64,000 nucleotides of DNA from Branchiostoma floridae (GCF_000003815.2 NC_049989.1:2401583-2465582); one strand, 5' to 3'. Counted from the first letter of the stretch, positions 10,360 to 22,189 are shown. The notes: generated by a model not told the origin, from the letters alone. Translations and numbers: made by a program.

Positions 10360-10605
10360 TGTTTACAAAACATACTTCACCACTTCACCTTTATCTGTGG
10401 GGTAACCTACATCCGTTGTTTTTAAAAGCATGGTGTTTAGGAATATTACGTCCACGGATGGTGGTTTCAACGTGCAACATTTTTCAAAATATTGGAAGCA
10501 ATCCGACGACTTGATATCCCTAAAAATACTGTTTTTTGAAAACAACGGAAATAAGTTACCAACTATCGTTATGTATGGTTATGTATGAATTCCTTGTCGG
10601 ACTTT
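10360..10605 (+). repeat. Diverged single copy of the 350-bp satellite unit
   Basis: Shares TTCACCTTTATCTGTGGGGT, ACATCCGTTG, TTTTTCAAAATATTGGAAGC, ACTTGATATCCCTAAAAAT and AACAACGGAAATA, in the same order as the tandem units at 54.7-55.9 kb. The unit is therefore dispersed as well as tandem. Confidence 0.7.
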
Positions 10606-12585
10606 CGTGACCGGTTTTAACCGGTTACCTATGGCAGCCTGGGGGCAAATGTCCTATATCATTCAGTGCATTTGTTTAGTGCCATTATGGCACTACATTT
10701 CCAGGAGAATAAGTGGATACACTTCGTCTCTTGAAAAGAGAAAGAGATGTTCTAGTAATCTAGTAAGCATTTACATCAGTAAGGATCTTCTAGTTGACCA
10801 AATACTCCACGTGATAGCCGACACGAGGGTTTGGAAAACAACATTCTTTAAAGCATGCGTGGGTCCGTTATTTGCGGTGTCATTGGTTGTGAACGAGCCA
10901 ATCACAGGGCGGCATTTTCGTCACTTTAAGAAAGGTAGGTACTTACTTTTTAGCGTTCTCAACATATTAATACGTCATGGACGGGCAGACGAACGCGTAT
11001 GAGTATTGAAAGGTGAAAAGGTATCTCGCATGACGAAATAGTGACCAAACAGGTTTTTAAGGGGCGTGTGCCTTCTAATTAACGTGGTTGCGACCGCCTC
11101 GAGGGATTCTCCGTTTGTCCTCGTCTCGAAGACAACGTAAAGAGAAGAAAACATACGGTGGTCACTGCGTATCTCACACCGCAGGTGACCCCGAAAAGGA
11201 CCCGTCTGAACCACTGACGAATGGCCGGACTCTCTCATAACCAGCCACGTAACTAACTGTCCCGCCGCCAGCAAAAAAAACAACAAAACACCTGGTGTGA
11301 TACAGACAAAAATAACCAAAAAGACGTATCCAAAGATGTCTGAAAATAAGTGGTCGAGGAACGAGGTGATAAGATTTCATAACCCACTGTTTAAGAGAAT
11401 ATTGAAAGGTGGTACTTAATAACATATGGCCTATAGGCTAGTGGAATGGCGGAACTCCAATCTCCAGGAAACGTTTTCTTGAAGAAACAAAGCAACAACA
11501 CAAAAGCAACAGTAGCCCAACAGAATGCTTCATTCCAATTGTAAACAACGCGTATACCTTAGCCTAACTATGTTTTGTAAGACAGATGATTCAAAAAGAC
11601 CCAACGTACATTTTGTATGTACTGCACCGGGAAGACAGTGCCAGCCCGTGTTTGAAGAAAAACCTAGCTCACCTGATATACGTATACAGTTTCCGCGAGC
11701 CAGTCTCGTCTCAATGTAAGAACATAGGTGTGTTCTCTTCTCAAGAAATGCTAAGGAGGTTAAGCTTTAGCGGGAAGATTGTGCCACGCGTGTAGCTAGC
11801 AACAGAGATATGGTGCTCGTCTTGCGACACAACATAGCTATATATATTGGTTTCGTCACGTTTTGGGTCTGCCCGCGAGGGGTGTTCACTCGCCGGACCG
11901 GTTGTACATCTATGTAATAACATTCCTCAGTAGTTTGTGGGTAATCATGCGTGTCGACATGTCCGTCATATAGCTTTTTGTAGATAATGAGGCGAACAAA
12001 GGACAATGGGGACGGAAAATGGCTGGAGGCAACTGCGCGCAAATGGGTTGGGAAAATGTGTCGCTGGTACAAGTTTGCCTCGGGCTGTAATGTGTCTGTG
12101 TGCTATAGGAGGTCCCACGCGGTCGTGAAGCAAGGTAACGCTTTTTATCGCAATTGTAGTAGATCCGAAGAGACTACGAAATCAAGTAACACACGTTATC
12201 TTAAGTAGGTAAGATTTTACCAAGACACAAATCATTAGCAACAAAGGCCAGTGGCAATCATGTGCACGTGGCTTCAAGACGACACTTCTTGTTGTTATAT
12301 GGGGCCAAGGCCGAATGTAAACAAAGGTTTCAAGGACAACCGCAGTCGGTAGAACATCCAAGTGAATGAACAATACTTCAACAAAGAACCACGAGACAAA
12401 TTAGTTCGGCAAAGTTTCCCTGTGTTTAAGGTTGTTTGTTGCCTTTTAAAAATCTAAAGGCTCCGGGCTCGAATCCCTTCCCTAAAATATACTTTTAAGT
12501 ATATTTCCGACACGTGCATTCGGCCTTTTCAAAAAAGATTCTATCATACTGTAAATCATAAAAGTGCTCAAATATATGCAGTAAA
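10606..12585. other. No recognised gene; short membrane-like frame on the minus strand
   Basis: About 2 kb of unassigned sequence. On the minus strand around 11.25-11.32 kb a frame begins MVIFVCITPGVLLFFLLAAG, which looks like one membrane helix. It is produced by a T-rich stretch, has no upstream exon or domain, and is not called a gene. Confidence 0.4.
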
Positions 12586-12589
12586 TTGC

Positions 12590-12835
12590 AACTTAATTTT
12601 GGGGAACGGATATTAATTTCGAATGATATCAAAGTCAAAGAAGATGTGAAAGAAGAAAACCGAAGAATCCATTGTTCTGTATATGATACTCCATGTGTAT
12701 TTAGTCATTTGTTCAACCTTCCTGTCCACTTTCATAATGAAGACAACTTTCTTTTTAAGAAGATTTTTTTTTCGCACGCTCGCATCAGTTTTGGGGTTCC
12801 CAGAGGATGTCACCCTTATACTAGTAACCAAATCA
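12590..12835 (-). mobile_element. MITE family G, reverse partial copy
   Basis: Reverse-complement similarity to 13.08-13.31 kb. Shared landmarks read on the minus strand are GGATGTCA/GGATGACATC, TGTCTTCATTATGAAA, GGAAGGTTGAACAAATGACT, ACAGAACAATGGATTCTTCG and TTCACATCTTCTTTGACTTT. It lies about 230 bp from the opposite-orientation copy. Confidence 0.7.
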
Positions 12836-13064
12836 ACATCATGATAATGAAGATGCGCAGAATTTACAAACCAAACAATCCTTGAAATGAACCCACCTTG
12901 TGGTATGTAGACTTTCCAGAAAGACCGGGCCCCTTATACAAGCATTTGAATAGGAATGGAATGTTCTAATTGTGGGTTTTATTGTAGACGCCGTGGCTTG
13001 ATCGATTAATCACTTAACTCAAGAGATAATTACACAGAAGGTCGCAGCTCTTTTTGTATTTGGT

Positions 13065-13456
13065 TAAGGCCACGTTGATTTAATTATATGGATGACATCT
13101 CCTGGGTACTAAAAAAAAATTGGTCCGAGCGTACGAATAAAAAAAATTGACTAAAAAAGTTGCCTTCATTATGAAATCTAAGTAGTTAGGAAGGTTGAAC
13201 AAATGACTGAACTGAACACACAGAATGTGATATACCGAACAATACATTCTTCATTTTTGTTCTTCCACATCTTCTGTGACCTTGGAATATTCCCTGACAT
13301 TAGTATACGTTTTCCGATATTTTTTGCAAAACACTGCATATATTTGTTTGTTAAGCTGTGTTTTACGATTTACAGTAAACTTTTTATTTTATTTTTGGTA
13401 ACGTCCGAAAATTGATGCGAGCGTGTCATACATATAATCAAGTTAACATGGCCTTA
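13065..13456 (+). mobile_element. MITE family G, full copy
   Basis: The left end TAAGGCCACGTTGATTTAAT and right end ATAATCAAGTTAACATGGCC then TTA are inverted equivalents. Total length is about 392 bp. The interior is AT-rich with no long frame. Confidence 0.8.
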
Positions 13457-14452
13457 GTGGAAATGTGGCTCATCCTCAGTCCAGTCCAGTGTACAATTTG
13501 TTTTCACGCACAGCAGTCATCTGGCGTATCCCACAGTACCCAGCGGTTTCCGTAGCGTGGTACAACCCATTAAAACATAATAACACGCTTAAACGGGGTA
13601 GCAAGAAGGTTGATCGTACTCTGCACGACAAACCCTCTCGCTGACTGGAGCTAAATAGCTATCCTCCAAGCAGAGGGCGAAACATGTTTGTTGTGTGTTG
13701 GTTCGAATAAAGTTCCTAAACGGGGAACATTTGGCGTAAGTGTGAACGGTTGGCTTGAGGTTGTCCTTCCCCACATACTATACTCTCCAAGCAGAGGTTA
13801 TGCACTGTCTTGGTTACTGTCTGGTGTTACAATTAACAACTAAATCTTACCGACCACTCCATGTAATATTGTAAGGTAAGGGTAGTTATGTCTGCGAGTA
13901 TCAGGCATAATGTCGCTCAACGTACCGAACTGGAGAGGCTGGCCCATTCGATGCGATCAGCATATGAACAAAACCCATTATTAACCAAGAAGCGAGAGGA
14001 AGTCGAATGTCCAAGAATAGATTAGACGCATATCTGTAAATATAGACGTGTATGATTGTTTCCATTGTTACATATATATGATTCTTACCATGTGACCCGT
14101 ACTTAGCCCAGTGGGGCAAAAATGTGCAATATTCATTAACGTTCTGATGTTATCAGCACGACTGTAGGACTTCCTGCGAACGCAAGGGGACACTGCATGA
14201 TAGCAATCTTGGACTTTTCAATCTTTTCGTCAGAGATTGTAAAATGATAGTGATATTATATTGGAAACCCTTCTGCTTAGTTTTTTGGTCGGTTGGTGTA
14301 TCATATGATATCATAGTGAAATATTTTTGACACGACAAAAGTACAGCGACTTTCGTAAGGTCTACATGTATAACAACTACTTACAGTACAACTAAAGAGA
14401 CATATATGGATATCTATAGGTATGAAAAAGTCAACATATTGGATCTAGCATG
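13457..14452. other. Unassigned; short CTCCAAGCAGAGG motifs
   Basis: Contains two occurrences of CTCCAAGCAGAGG (about 13668 and 13785), the terminal motif of MITE family H, and a CGAAACATGTTTGTTGTGTG segment of the type seen near LINE 3' ends. Nothing gene-like was recognised. Confidence 0.45.
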
Positions 14453-14620
14453 TCATATCATATATCATATATCATATATCATATATCATATATCATATAT
14501 CATATATCATATATCATATATCATATATCATATATCATATATCATATATCATATATCATATATCATATATCATATATCATATATCATATATCATATATCA
14601 TATATCATATATCATATATC
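14453..14620 (+). repeat. Heptanucleotide satellite (TCATATA)n
   Basis: About 24 near-perfect copies of TCATATA over 168 bp. Because 7 is not a multiple of 3, every frame cycles through the same codons, and long repetitive open frames result. These are artefacts, not proteins. Confidence 0.97.
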
Positions 14621-14749
14621 AATGTCTATAGGATTGGTATTAGGATTGGTATTAGGCAAAATGTGGACTTGTCTTGGTTTCTTGCACAGTAGTAGAAAAA
14701 TAACTAACAAAAGTATAAGCCGAAAAGGATATAAAAGAATCTAATGAAT

Positions 14750-16185
14750 GAGCGTAGTAGTTATACGCTAGAATGCAGACCCTCTTGTTATTTGTTTGTG
14801 ATGTTATTTGTTTGTGATGTTTTAAGGACGTTACAGCAAAGTACATGTATTGAAATTATTGTCTGAATAAAGCCACTGCCACACACAGCGGACCATTGCT
14901 TCCCAACCTGCTCCAAACCGCGAGCTATTCGTGGGCAAGATCATCTGTCTTGGCAGTCGATCGACGAGGTTTTCTGTTTTTAGAAGCCGTCTGCGCCAGC
15001 CGACCGTAAATTTGGAAAAATAAATTAATCTCGCGAAAGACACATTCTACTTGGAAACGATTAGAGGGTTGAACTGGAGCTAGAATAGGATGGATATTCC
15101 AAACAACTCCCAATACAGCACTGACTTTGGTTAAGGAGTCACTGGTGGGGAGCAAAGTGTGACAGGGTCCATAATGTGTGACAGGGACTTGAGCGAGATT
15201 TTCAGACGCTGTTGCTATTCTAGATCTGGTTGTAAACAACTGAGCAGCGTACATTAGAATTTTCCTTCCGGGCTCGTCGATTGATGATCTTTATTGAAGT
15301 ACCATCAAACGAAATGATCAAACGAACCCGCCTTTACACCAAAGTCGATTCCGTTTGAAAGGAAACGGTAGCGCATTCCGCGTAAAAGTAATAAACGAAT
15401 GTCTTTTATCACCCTTGTAGATCCGCAGATCAAAGGAACGTGACATAGCCCCCTGGTGGCTTGTGTATATGAACCCGTGGGTGCCGAGAGCATTCAGACG
15501 GGCAAGATACCTGTGAAGTTTAATGCGGTACTTTGGTCGAGGGCATTGCCATTGCAAAAACTAATGATTTAGTTAGTTAGAAAATACATCTGAAATGTGT
15601 TGATCTAAATTGAATAAAAGGAACGTTTTTTGGCATTTAAGTGTTGTCGGGACAACGGTTTGCTGTGAATGCGAAGACGTAACCGGAATAAGTCGGTTCG
15701 CGGTCTGACTTGCGCATGCACAGTGCAATGGATTACGGGTAATCTGTCCCTTTAAGGACAAAGTTACCGGTCCCTGAGATGTAAGCAAAGCACATGTGGA
15801 CATGTACATGTATCAAGGCCTAATGAATATGCACTGCTTACAATTAAATTTGCCATGCGCATGCTCAGTTTAGATCGTGACTCGGCTTATAAGTAGCCTT
15901 TAGTCTATTTTGCGCATGGGCAATAAGTGCGCTGCTCCTGAATATGTATCAGCAACACGCATCACTAAACCTAAAAGAGAAATAGGGCAAAGTAAGCGGA
16001 ATTTGGTGTACTTATATGTATTACATGTGTTGCCGTATGCATATAAAGAGAATAAGTTGTCACACGTACTCTTTCCTCCAGTCTGCCAATGATGTTGTAT
16101 TTCAGGATAGAAGCCGTACACTCGGGACATGCATGAAGAACCCTGTTGTAAAAAGATAAAAACGAGGAGTATAAGTGGCTGTCAT
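14750..16185. other. No recognised feature
   Basis: Unassigned mixed-composition sequence. Short open frames on both strands show no domain or repeat similarity. Confidence 0.5.
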
Positions 16186-16365
16186 AAAAGGTAAAGGTAA
16201 AGGCCTTTGGGGCCGTACGGGCTGTGGGTTGTTATCCACGTACCTATACGGTGTCTAGGTCTTGTTATCGGACGGCTTAGCCCATCTCTCCACTTCCACC
16301 GTCTTTTACCTCCTAACCGAAGTCATGTGCCTCTTTTCAAGCCAACAAGCCAGTTTAGATCACAT
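16186..16365 (-). repeat. SINE-like fragment (GGTAAAGGTAAAGGCC; S2-like tail)
   Basis: Begins AAAGGTAAAGGTAAAGGCCT and contains CCGTCTTTTACCTCCTAACC then GAAGTCATGTGCC. The second part matches the region around 47.80-47.83 kb. It is probably an old SINE fragment. Confidence 0.5.
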
Positions 16366-16750
16366 TTTAAAAAGATTTAGAAAATGACAAAAATCAAAGA
16401 AACAAAAACAAACAAGAAAACAGCCTATTACAGGAGTCATCGCAAAGTTAAATTTGTTCTGCGTAAAACAGTCTTCTAGCTTGATGAGTTTAAGGGAGAA
16501 TGTTACCTGCACACCACACCACAGCCTCAGTCACATTGGCACAGGATAAGAGATGTGAAGAGAAGCCTCTGGTCTGTTGGCGTGATGTACGTGGTGCCAA
16601 CTAGTGGATACGCTGGAAAACAAAAGCAAAGAAGAAGAGTGCATTGTGAGTCATTGTGAGTACAGCTAAAAGACATACAGCTCCCAGACCTTGATTTAAA
16701 ACTCAGATGAGACCCCGTTGTAGTCATTCTTACTCACGTCCTTTTTTAAG

Positions 16751-16871
16751 GGGGAGGGGCGCTGATTCCCGATTTTGAACATCCGGACAAGGTTCTAGTG
16801 CCCGGAAGATCGTTTGTGTGCCCCTAGAACCTTGGTGATTTGTTGAAAGTCACGAATCAGCGCCCCTCTCC
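16751..16871. mobile_element. Short hairpin MITE, 121 bp
   Basis: Arms GGGGAGGGGCGCTGATTC and GAATCAGCGCCCCTCTCC pair almost perfectly. Inside them AAGGTTCTAGTGCCC pairs with GTGCCCCTAGAACCTT. The whole element folds as one hairpin with a small loop. Confidence 0.8.
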
Positions 16872-16879
16872 TCAGCAAC

Positions 16880-18255
16880 TAATTATACGCCGGTGCTTCA
16901 AGAGTGCCTGCGAAGGAAGCATATATACACTTTCAACAACATCACAGCAAAGAGCATCCGTGGTTTCCGTTTATTTCCAACTAAAAACAGGATATATATT
17001 TTTACCGGAGGAGGTGGAAGACCTCGAATAGGCTATCGTTGCTAGCGATACCAGAAAGGCATATTTAACGTATAAATGTAGCAGTTACTCAAGCAACAGA
17101 CCTTTTTAGACGTCCAGCCACTGGCGAAAGACCATTAGATGCTGTCTGAAACGTCGGACGATTTCAAATTCTATACAGTTGTTTTAGTAACAGATACCCT
17201 GCGTATATTCAACATACGTCCCATTGCGACGCTTCTGAAAGATATTGAAGTCAAATACGCTGCATTCCCCAGACGGATACAAAGAGAGGATATGCTCATT
17301 CCAATTGTTGGTTGCCTGGTGAATCCAAACCGAAGGACGACACCGAAATCAAAGTGCAATTCTTCAGCTTCAAAAGCAGCAGCCACTGCGGATGTTTTGC
17401 GTGTTTGAGAAAAGGGGACGTAACGAAGTCATGAAAGGAAAATTCTCTATACGCAATACCTTCTCTGCGACGATATTGCTGCCAGGCAACACTACATACA
17501 GCACATACAAATAAGCTTACAAGGGCGATTTGATTAGCGTCTTTTATATAACTTGGTAGTCGTAGGTAGGTGGTAATGTTAGCTGGTAGCTACTAATCAG
17601 TTCTCACTGTGGGAGTAGTTAATTACACCATTGAGGACTCTACAGGAAAGGAACGTAAATGTATTGTCAGAAATGAATAATTTTGTATTTAACGGAGAAT
17701 TATGAAACAGATGGAACGGAATCGCTGGGTGTCACAGACACAAAACTAATGATAAACTGAAAAAATTATGTTTTGTGATATACCGATTTCTCGATTTTTT
17801 GCCGATTTCGACGATCCCCGTAGGGAGGCCTGGCGAAAGGTATGACAAATAAGTGAATAAACAATAAACAAATAAACAGATGGAAAGATGTTCTTAACAC
17901 CAGCTGACTTTTTAGCACCCAGGCCGAAGTCAATCCCTCAGATACCCTCCTCTAGCGGTTTGTCCTTGACGATACCATGTGACTAACGTGGTTACCGGAA
18001 AGCGGCTATTTTTAGGCAGAAGATTTGACAGAAGAGCGGTTGAAGGAGGCCAATCAGCATGAATTCTTGAAAACATTTTATGTGGGTGGTGGCAGGGTGA
18101 TCAGCAATACCTGTGTTCAACCCTGATTTTGTTCAACACGCAGAAATACATGATGAACGACAAAGAACCTTTGTTTTACACGTTTAAAGGGGATTTCAGT
18201 ACCATATTGAGAATGAAAGACGTTTAGCCAGAAACATCGCATGTTTAACACCTAA
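16880..18255. other. No confirmed gene
   Basis: Contains a CTGGCGAAAGACC...GTCTGAAACGTC...GATTTCAAATTCTA segment (about 17120-17180) of the kind found in LINE-type 3' regions, and a 90-codon frame after it with no recognisable domain. The rest is unassigned. Confidence 0.4.
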
Positions 18256-18420
18256 CTGACACAAATCAAGCTGCAATTCGAGGCCGAAAGAGCTAGACGT
18301 ACTGAATCTTTAACCAAAGATGTAGAAAAATGTACCTTAATACACCTTCGCTTTGAACCCGAACAGTACACCCGACGTGAACCGGAACGTGCAGCTATAG
18401 CCAAGTATATCAGTGGGTAG
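18256..18420 (+). CDS. Possible exon or ORF fragment, charged, unknown
   Basis: A frame of 54 codons with a coding-like amino-acid mix (many E, R, K; for example FEAERARRTESLTKDVEKC) ends at TAG. It is preceded directly by a stop and by CTAAC then AAATCAAG, which could be a branch point and acceptor. The end contains CAGTGGGTAGGC, which could hide a donor. No start codon, no family recognised and no neighbouring exon. It may equally be chance or an old transposon piece. Confidence 0.2.
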   Translation: MTQIKLQFEAERARRTESLTKDVEKCTLIHLRFEPEQYTRREPERAAIAKYISG

Positions 18421-18889
18421 GCAAAGGATATATACAATGACATATTGGAACGTTGAAAATTGCCTCTTCCAGGAATCGCTGTCTGCGATAAATCAGTTTT
18501 TGAGAAGCGAACGTGACATGCATCGCTAACGTCTACCGTACTCGCCACGTGTGAGGCCCGCTATAGAAACACGCACGTCTATGAGAGACACAGATGACTT
18601 GCCGTTTCACGAACGGAGTCCCAACAGATTTTAACGCAGACTGTCTGGTCAACACTGGAATAAATTGAGTTGGCGCATGCGGTCGAAGAGTGCTTCTAGT
18701 CTCTACTCATAAGCGTTTCGTAAGATAAAGCTATGTCTATGTAGGATAAGTCTATCAGCAAAACGTATGTAGAAAAATTTCTCGTGTAACCTAGTACATT
18801 CCATGTATAAACATACGGTGTAAAACATGCGTAGATGCTATACATAGGGATAAAATATATAGTAATACATATATCACAACAATTAAAAA

Positions 18890-18990
18890 GATACTCTCAT
18901 AGCTATAGCCTTTATGATGCCGTAGGTGCAGTCGATTGTTATCCACTGTGCATAAGCTATAGCTACGGTATCGGAAGGTGGACCCCAATG
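18890..18990 (-). repeat. Dispersed repeat, reverse partner of 33.09-33.22 kb
   Basis: Read on the minus strand: GGGGTCCACCTTCCGATACC, GTAGCTATAGCTTATGCACA, GTGGATAACAATCGACTG. The plus-strand copy at 33085-33220 has GGGCTCCACCCTCCAGTACC, ATAGCCTAGATACAGTAGAT and AACTACCCACTG. Element type unknown. Confidence 0.5.
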
Positions 18991-19202
18991 AATATGACTA
19001 TGACACGATAACACAATAAAGACAAACCTCTCTGTCCGACTCGCTGAGTATAATTGCTCCTGACGTCCCGTAATGATGACATGTACCGAGTCACCGATGC
19101 ACACGAGCCCTCTACAAACGAGCGCGCCCGCCGAACCGTTTCCCGGGACACAGATCAATTCGCTCACGTTACCAATAATAATATGGTATCCAATGACAAA
19201 TA

Positions 19203-19420
19203 GCATAGAGTGTCTGTGTGGCGCAACGGCTAGAGCGCAGGAATTGGTAGGTTACGAGTTTGACACTCGCCATGCCCCTGAACCCATGTTGGTTGAGTGA
19301 CGCCCACCGAGCCTCACAGCTAATCTGTCAAAAACGGTGCCAAAAACACCTACGGATTTGGTGCACCACTGTGTCAATATCTGCACATTTGCCGCTAAGA
19401 CCCGTAATTTATGCCGGTGC
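19203..19420 (+). mobile_element. tRNA-headed SINE family S3
   Basis: The head GTGTGGCGCAACGGCTAGAG has an A-box pattern, and GAGTTTGACACTCGCC is a B-box relative. The body includes ACCTACGGATTTGGT, AATATCTGCACATTTGCC and AAGACCCGT. The reverse copy at 43083-43284 shows the same order and has an 11-bp target duplication, confirming a retroposon. Confidence 0.75.
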
Positions 19421-19540
19421 GTAGCACCGGCTATGAGACGGGAGAAGCGGTTGCATGGATGCATGCATGGATGCATGGATGTATGGATCGGTCAATTTAA
19501 GCAAATAGCCCTTCTATACGTGCTATTGCGTAATCGAGCC

Positions 19541-19635
19541 AGCGTGGCCGAGCGGTCTACAGCACTAAGATAGGTACTATCTTAGTTGGCTTCTCCAGCC
19601 GTAGATCGTAGGTTCGAACCCCACTTGCTAATTTT
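19541..19635 (+). tRNA. tRNA-Leu-like sequence, probably a pseudogene or SINE head
   Basis: A perfect A-box TGGCCGAGCGG and a near-consensus B-box GGTTCGAACCC sit about 60 bp apart, with a long variable-arm-like segment (type II, Leu/Ser style). TTTTTTTTT follows as a polymerase III stop. The anticodon region is odd: CTAAGATAG GTA CTATCTTAG makes a 9-bp perfect hairpin rather than a 5-bp stem with a 7-base loop. The acceptor stem (AGCCAGCG against CTTGCT) has mismatches. A functional tRNA is unlikely. Confidence 0.4.
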
Positions 19636-19639
19636 TTTT

Positions 19640-20099
19640 TGTTAGACAAATCTCATGTAGTGTTTTTTTTAATAGAAGAAAGACCAATTCAGTAATTCGA
19701 TGTTTAAAAACTCTTTTTTTTTGGTGTGATTTTGTTTAACATCCAGGCTTTTTCCAAAATACGCACCGGCCAGCTTTTTTCAGAAGCTTTCTTGTTTAAT
19801 AGCATAGAAGGGCCATAAAGGTCTAAATGCTGTTTAGAGAATGAAGAGGGCGTGTGTTTGTGATGTGGCATGCGCGCGCGCACGTGTGTGTGCATGCGAA
19901 TTTCTTGGAGTGTAGGTACCTCGCTAAATGAAGTAATCCAAAAAGAAACCAAGTAATCCAACTAGAAAGGTAACATTTGCAAGCATTATGTCTGCCTTAA
20001 AATGGTTTAGCCTTACAAAGTATAGCGCTGTTTATTCTTACTGTACATAGATAAATATGCAATAGTCTCTACCAAACTCTATTGGTTTCTGGACAAATA
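19640..20099. other. No recognised gene
   Basis: T-rich tracts and a GCGCGCGCACGTGTGTGTGCATGC alternating purine-pyrimidine run near 19870-19898 that could adopt Z-DNA. Otherwise unassigned. Confidence 0.45.
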
Positions 20100-20350
20100 G
20101 TTCTAATTGGCTAATAGACGGAGTACTAGTTATATACAAGAGGATCGGAGTTAGCAGGCAGTTATGGACACAGTCAGCACCATATTGCATCAAGGTCCGT
20201 CCTTCTTGCTGCGTTAGCATAGAACAGCCATTATTAGCCAATCACATCGCCGCCTACGGGTCAGTACACACGTGATTGGCCCATACCTATCTCTCTAACG
20301 ACAGGCCAATGAATTTTTCTGCATCGACTAAAGGCGAGGTATCTGATTGG
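20100..20350. promoter_or_regulatory. CCAAT-box cluster
   Basis: Five CCAAT or ATTGG motifs lie within 250 bp: near 20105 (ATTGGC), 20237 (GCCAATCA), 20275 (ATTGGC), 20306 (GCCAAT) and 20344 (ATTGGC). A CACGTG E-box at 20269-20274 touches one of them. Clustered CCAAT with CACGTG is common in promoters. No transcript start or first exon is identified, so the role is inference. Confidence 0.35.
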
Positions 20351-20970
20351 CTGAAGGCTGACCAGAGCTAACGCAGCGAGATGGACGAATTGCAGGCCGG
20401 TATACCAGTGTTGTTGGTTGATATGTACAAACATCGGGCCTACGCACAAGATCAAATATTTCAGTCTTAGATCAAGGTTGGGTACGTGACACGAGAATAT
20501 CGCAAAACTACATATAACATCGAGAGAAGCCAGATTCTTAGATAATTATCCAATAAATACGAATACTTTGGTTGTAATACGTTGCAGAGTTCAGTTAGAG
20601 GAGACAACATAATGCTATCAACTTGAAAATGCAATTTATCTCGCACGATCAATCCGATTGACATTGAAATTCAGCTCCGATAGCGACAAAGTGTAGAATG
20701 CATTTCTCATGTCTCGCCTGGCAAGGTTAATTGATTTCTTGGCTGTTTTGGGTAAACTGTCATTAGGTGGGACTGTGGCAAGGTCGAATCCACTGCTGAA
20801 GAATGATGGACTATGGATTTGGTTTTAATGCGGTGACGTAATGGTAATTTCTCCCTGATTAGAGACGATTGCAGTTGACGTTGGCCATGGCTTATAGCAA
20901 GACTAACGCAGACCTTAACGGTGTATATGACACTGGTGATAAAGAAGGAAGATAAGCGGTGATAGAAATT
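20351..20970. other. No recognised feature
   Basis: Unassigned sequence. Confidence 0.45.
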
Positions 20971-20972
20971 AA

Positions 20973-21245
20973 CGCAAAAAAGAAAAGGGGAGAAGGAAAG
21001 AAAAGGGAAAAAAGAAAGAAGACAGAGAAAAGGAAGGGACCAAACAAGAAAGAAAGATAGAAAGGTCCAACGGGATTGATATGATATAGAGATATCCCAT
21101 TAAGATACAGAAGATAAAGAAAGAAAAGGGAGAAAGAAAATCGGAATGAAAAGAGAGAACGAATGCAAGAAAGAAAAGGAAGAAAGGCTCCAATGGGATT
21201 GATATGGTATAATACGGTATAGAGATATTCCATTAAGATATATAG
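20973..21245 (+). repeat. Purine-rich block with an internal duplication
   Basis: Long runs of A/G (GAAAGAAAAGGGAGAAAG-like) on the plus strand. A segment GGGATTGATATGATATAGAG...ATATCCCATTAAGATA near 21072-21112 recurs about 120 bp later (21196-21240) in diverged form. The minus-strand frames, rich in F, L and S, are composition artefacts. Confidence 0.8.
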
Positions 21246-21654
21246 TTAAAGCATATAGATTTAGATTGTTGAGTTCAAGGTCAACGGGAGAAAATGGCTT
21301 CGCCAGCCGATGAAAGATTTTACTCGATAACGTTCTGAGAAATTGTTTCAGGTTTCGATAGGCTGTTTTATGTCCTTTATAGGACCATCATGGCCATGTC
21401 TGAAATTTCAGCCCTGCCATTTGGTCGTCGTAAATGCTGATGGTTGAGTTTGAAGCTAATCCATGGCGGCCATTAGGACGTTTACATCGGGTTTGGGTCC
21501 CGCTTTGAAGATGGATTCATCAGCAATGCAAACGTCTTCTTCATGCTTTATGCTAATTCATGCTAATGATGAAAATATGCACAATCACGTGCAAAAGTGG
21601 AATTTTACTCTCTTTTCAATATCACACCGCAAATCATGTGTTTATGCACGGGAT

Positions 21655-21860
21655 GACATGTATTGTAAATGGGAAATTTTTGTGGGGATTTAATTTCGCA
21701 GTGGGGAGAAACTGGATAGTTCACGATGGTTTTAACTTCACTTGCCTTGAAACAAGGGGGTACACGTAGGCAGACAGAACAAATTTTTGCGATGTTCTAA
21801 TTCGCGATTTTGTCATCACGGACGTGAAACCACTTCGAACTTCCCCCATTTCAGTATAGG
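21655..21860. mobile_element. Degraded MITE family F copy
   Basis: Starts TATTGTAAATGGGAAATTTT, continues GGGGATTTAATTTCGCAGTG and GGTTTTAACTTC, and ends near CATTTCAGTATA. It follows the order of the intact copy at 5798-6001 but with many substitutions. Confidence 0.55.
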
Positions 21861-22189
21861 TCAATTTCAGATACAAGAACAGTTTGTCTAAAAGTACCGG
21901 GTAAATACTGTTGCGAATAAACATCTCTATCCACTGCATCCTGATCCTATTTTCTTTCTCCTATCACAAATTCAAACCTAAGCTTTGGATCTTTTACTCC
22001 ATCAAGGTTCAAAGACTATGCACAAAGACGTTGGAGATATGAACAAGCTGAAAAGGCTCATTCTAACATTGACACACAATTAATATTTAGCTAGGATGAA
22101 ATCGTGTCAGCTTACGAAACTGGTCGGTCAATACTTGCATCACATATCAAGATAATGACAAAGACAACTTAATAGGAGCTTGGTAGTAC

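Noticed and set aside
10975-11319. Minus-strand frame with a membrane-helix-like start
   Set aside because: The hydrophobic stretch comes from a T-rich tract and no further gene structure is visible.
20892-21233. Minus-strand frames rich in F, L and S resembling membrane proteins
   Set aside because: They are translations of a purine-rich tract and have no other support.
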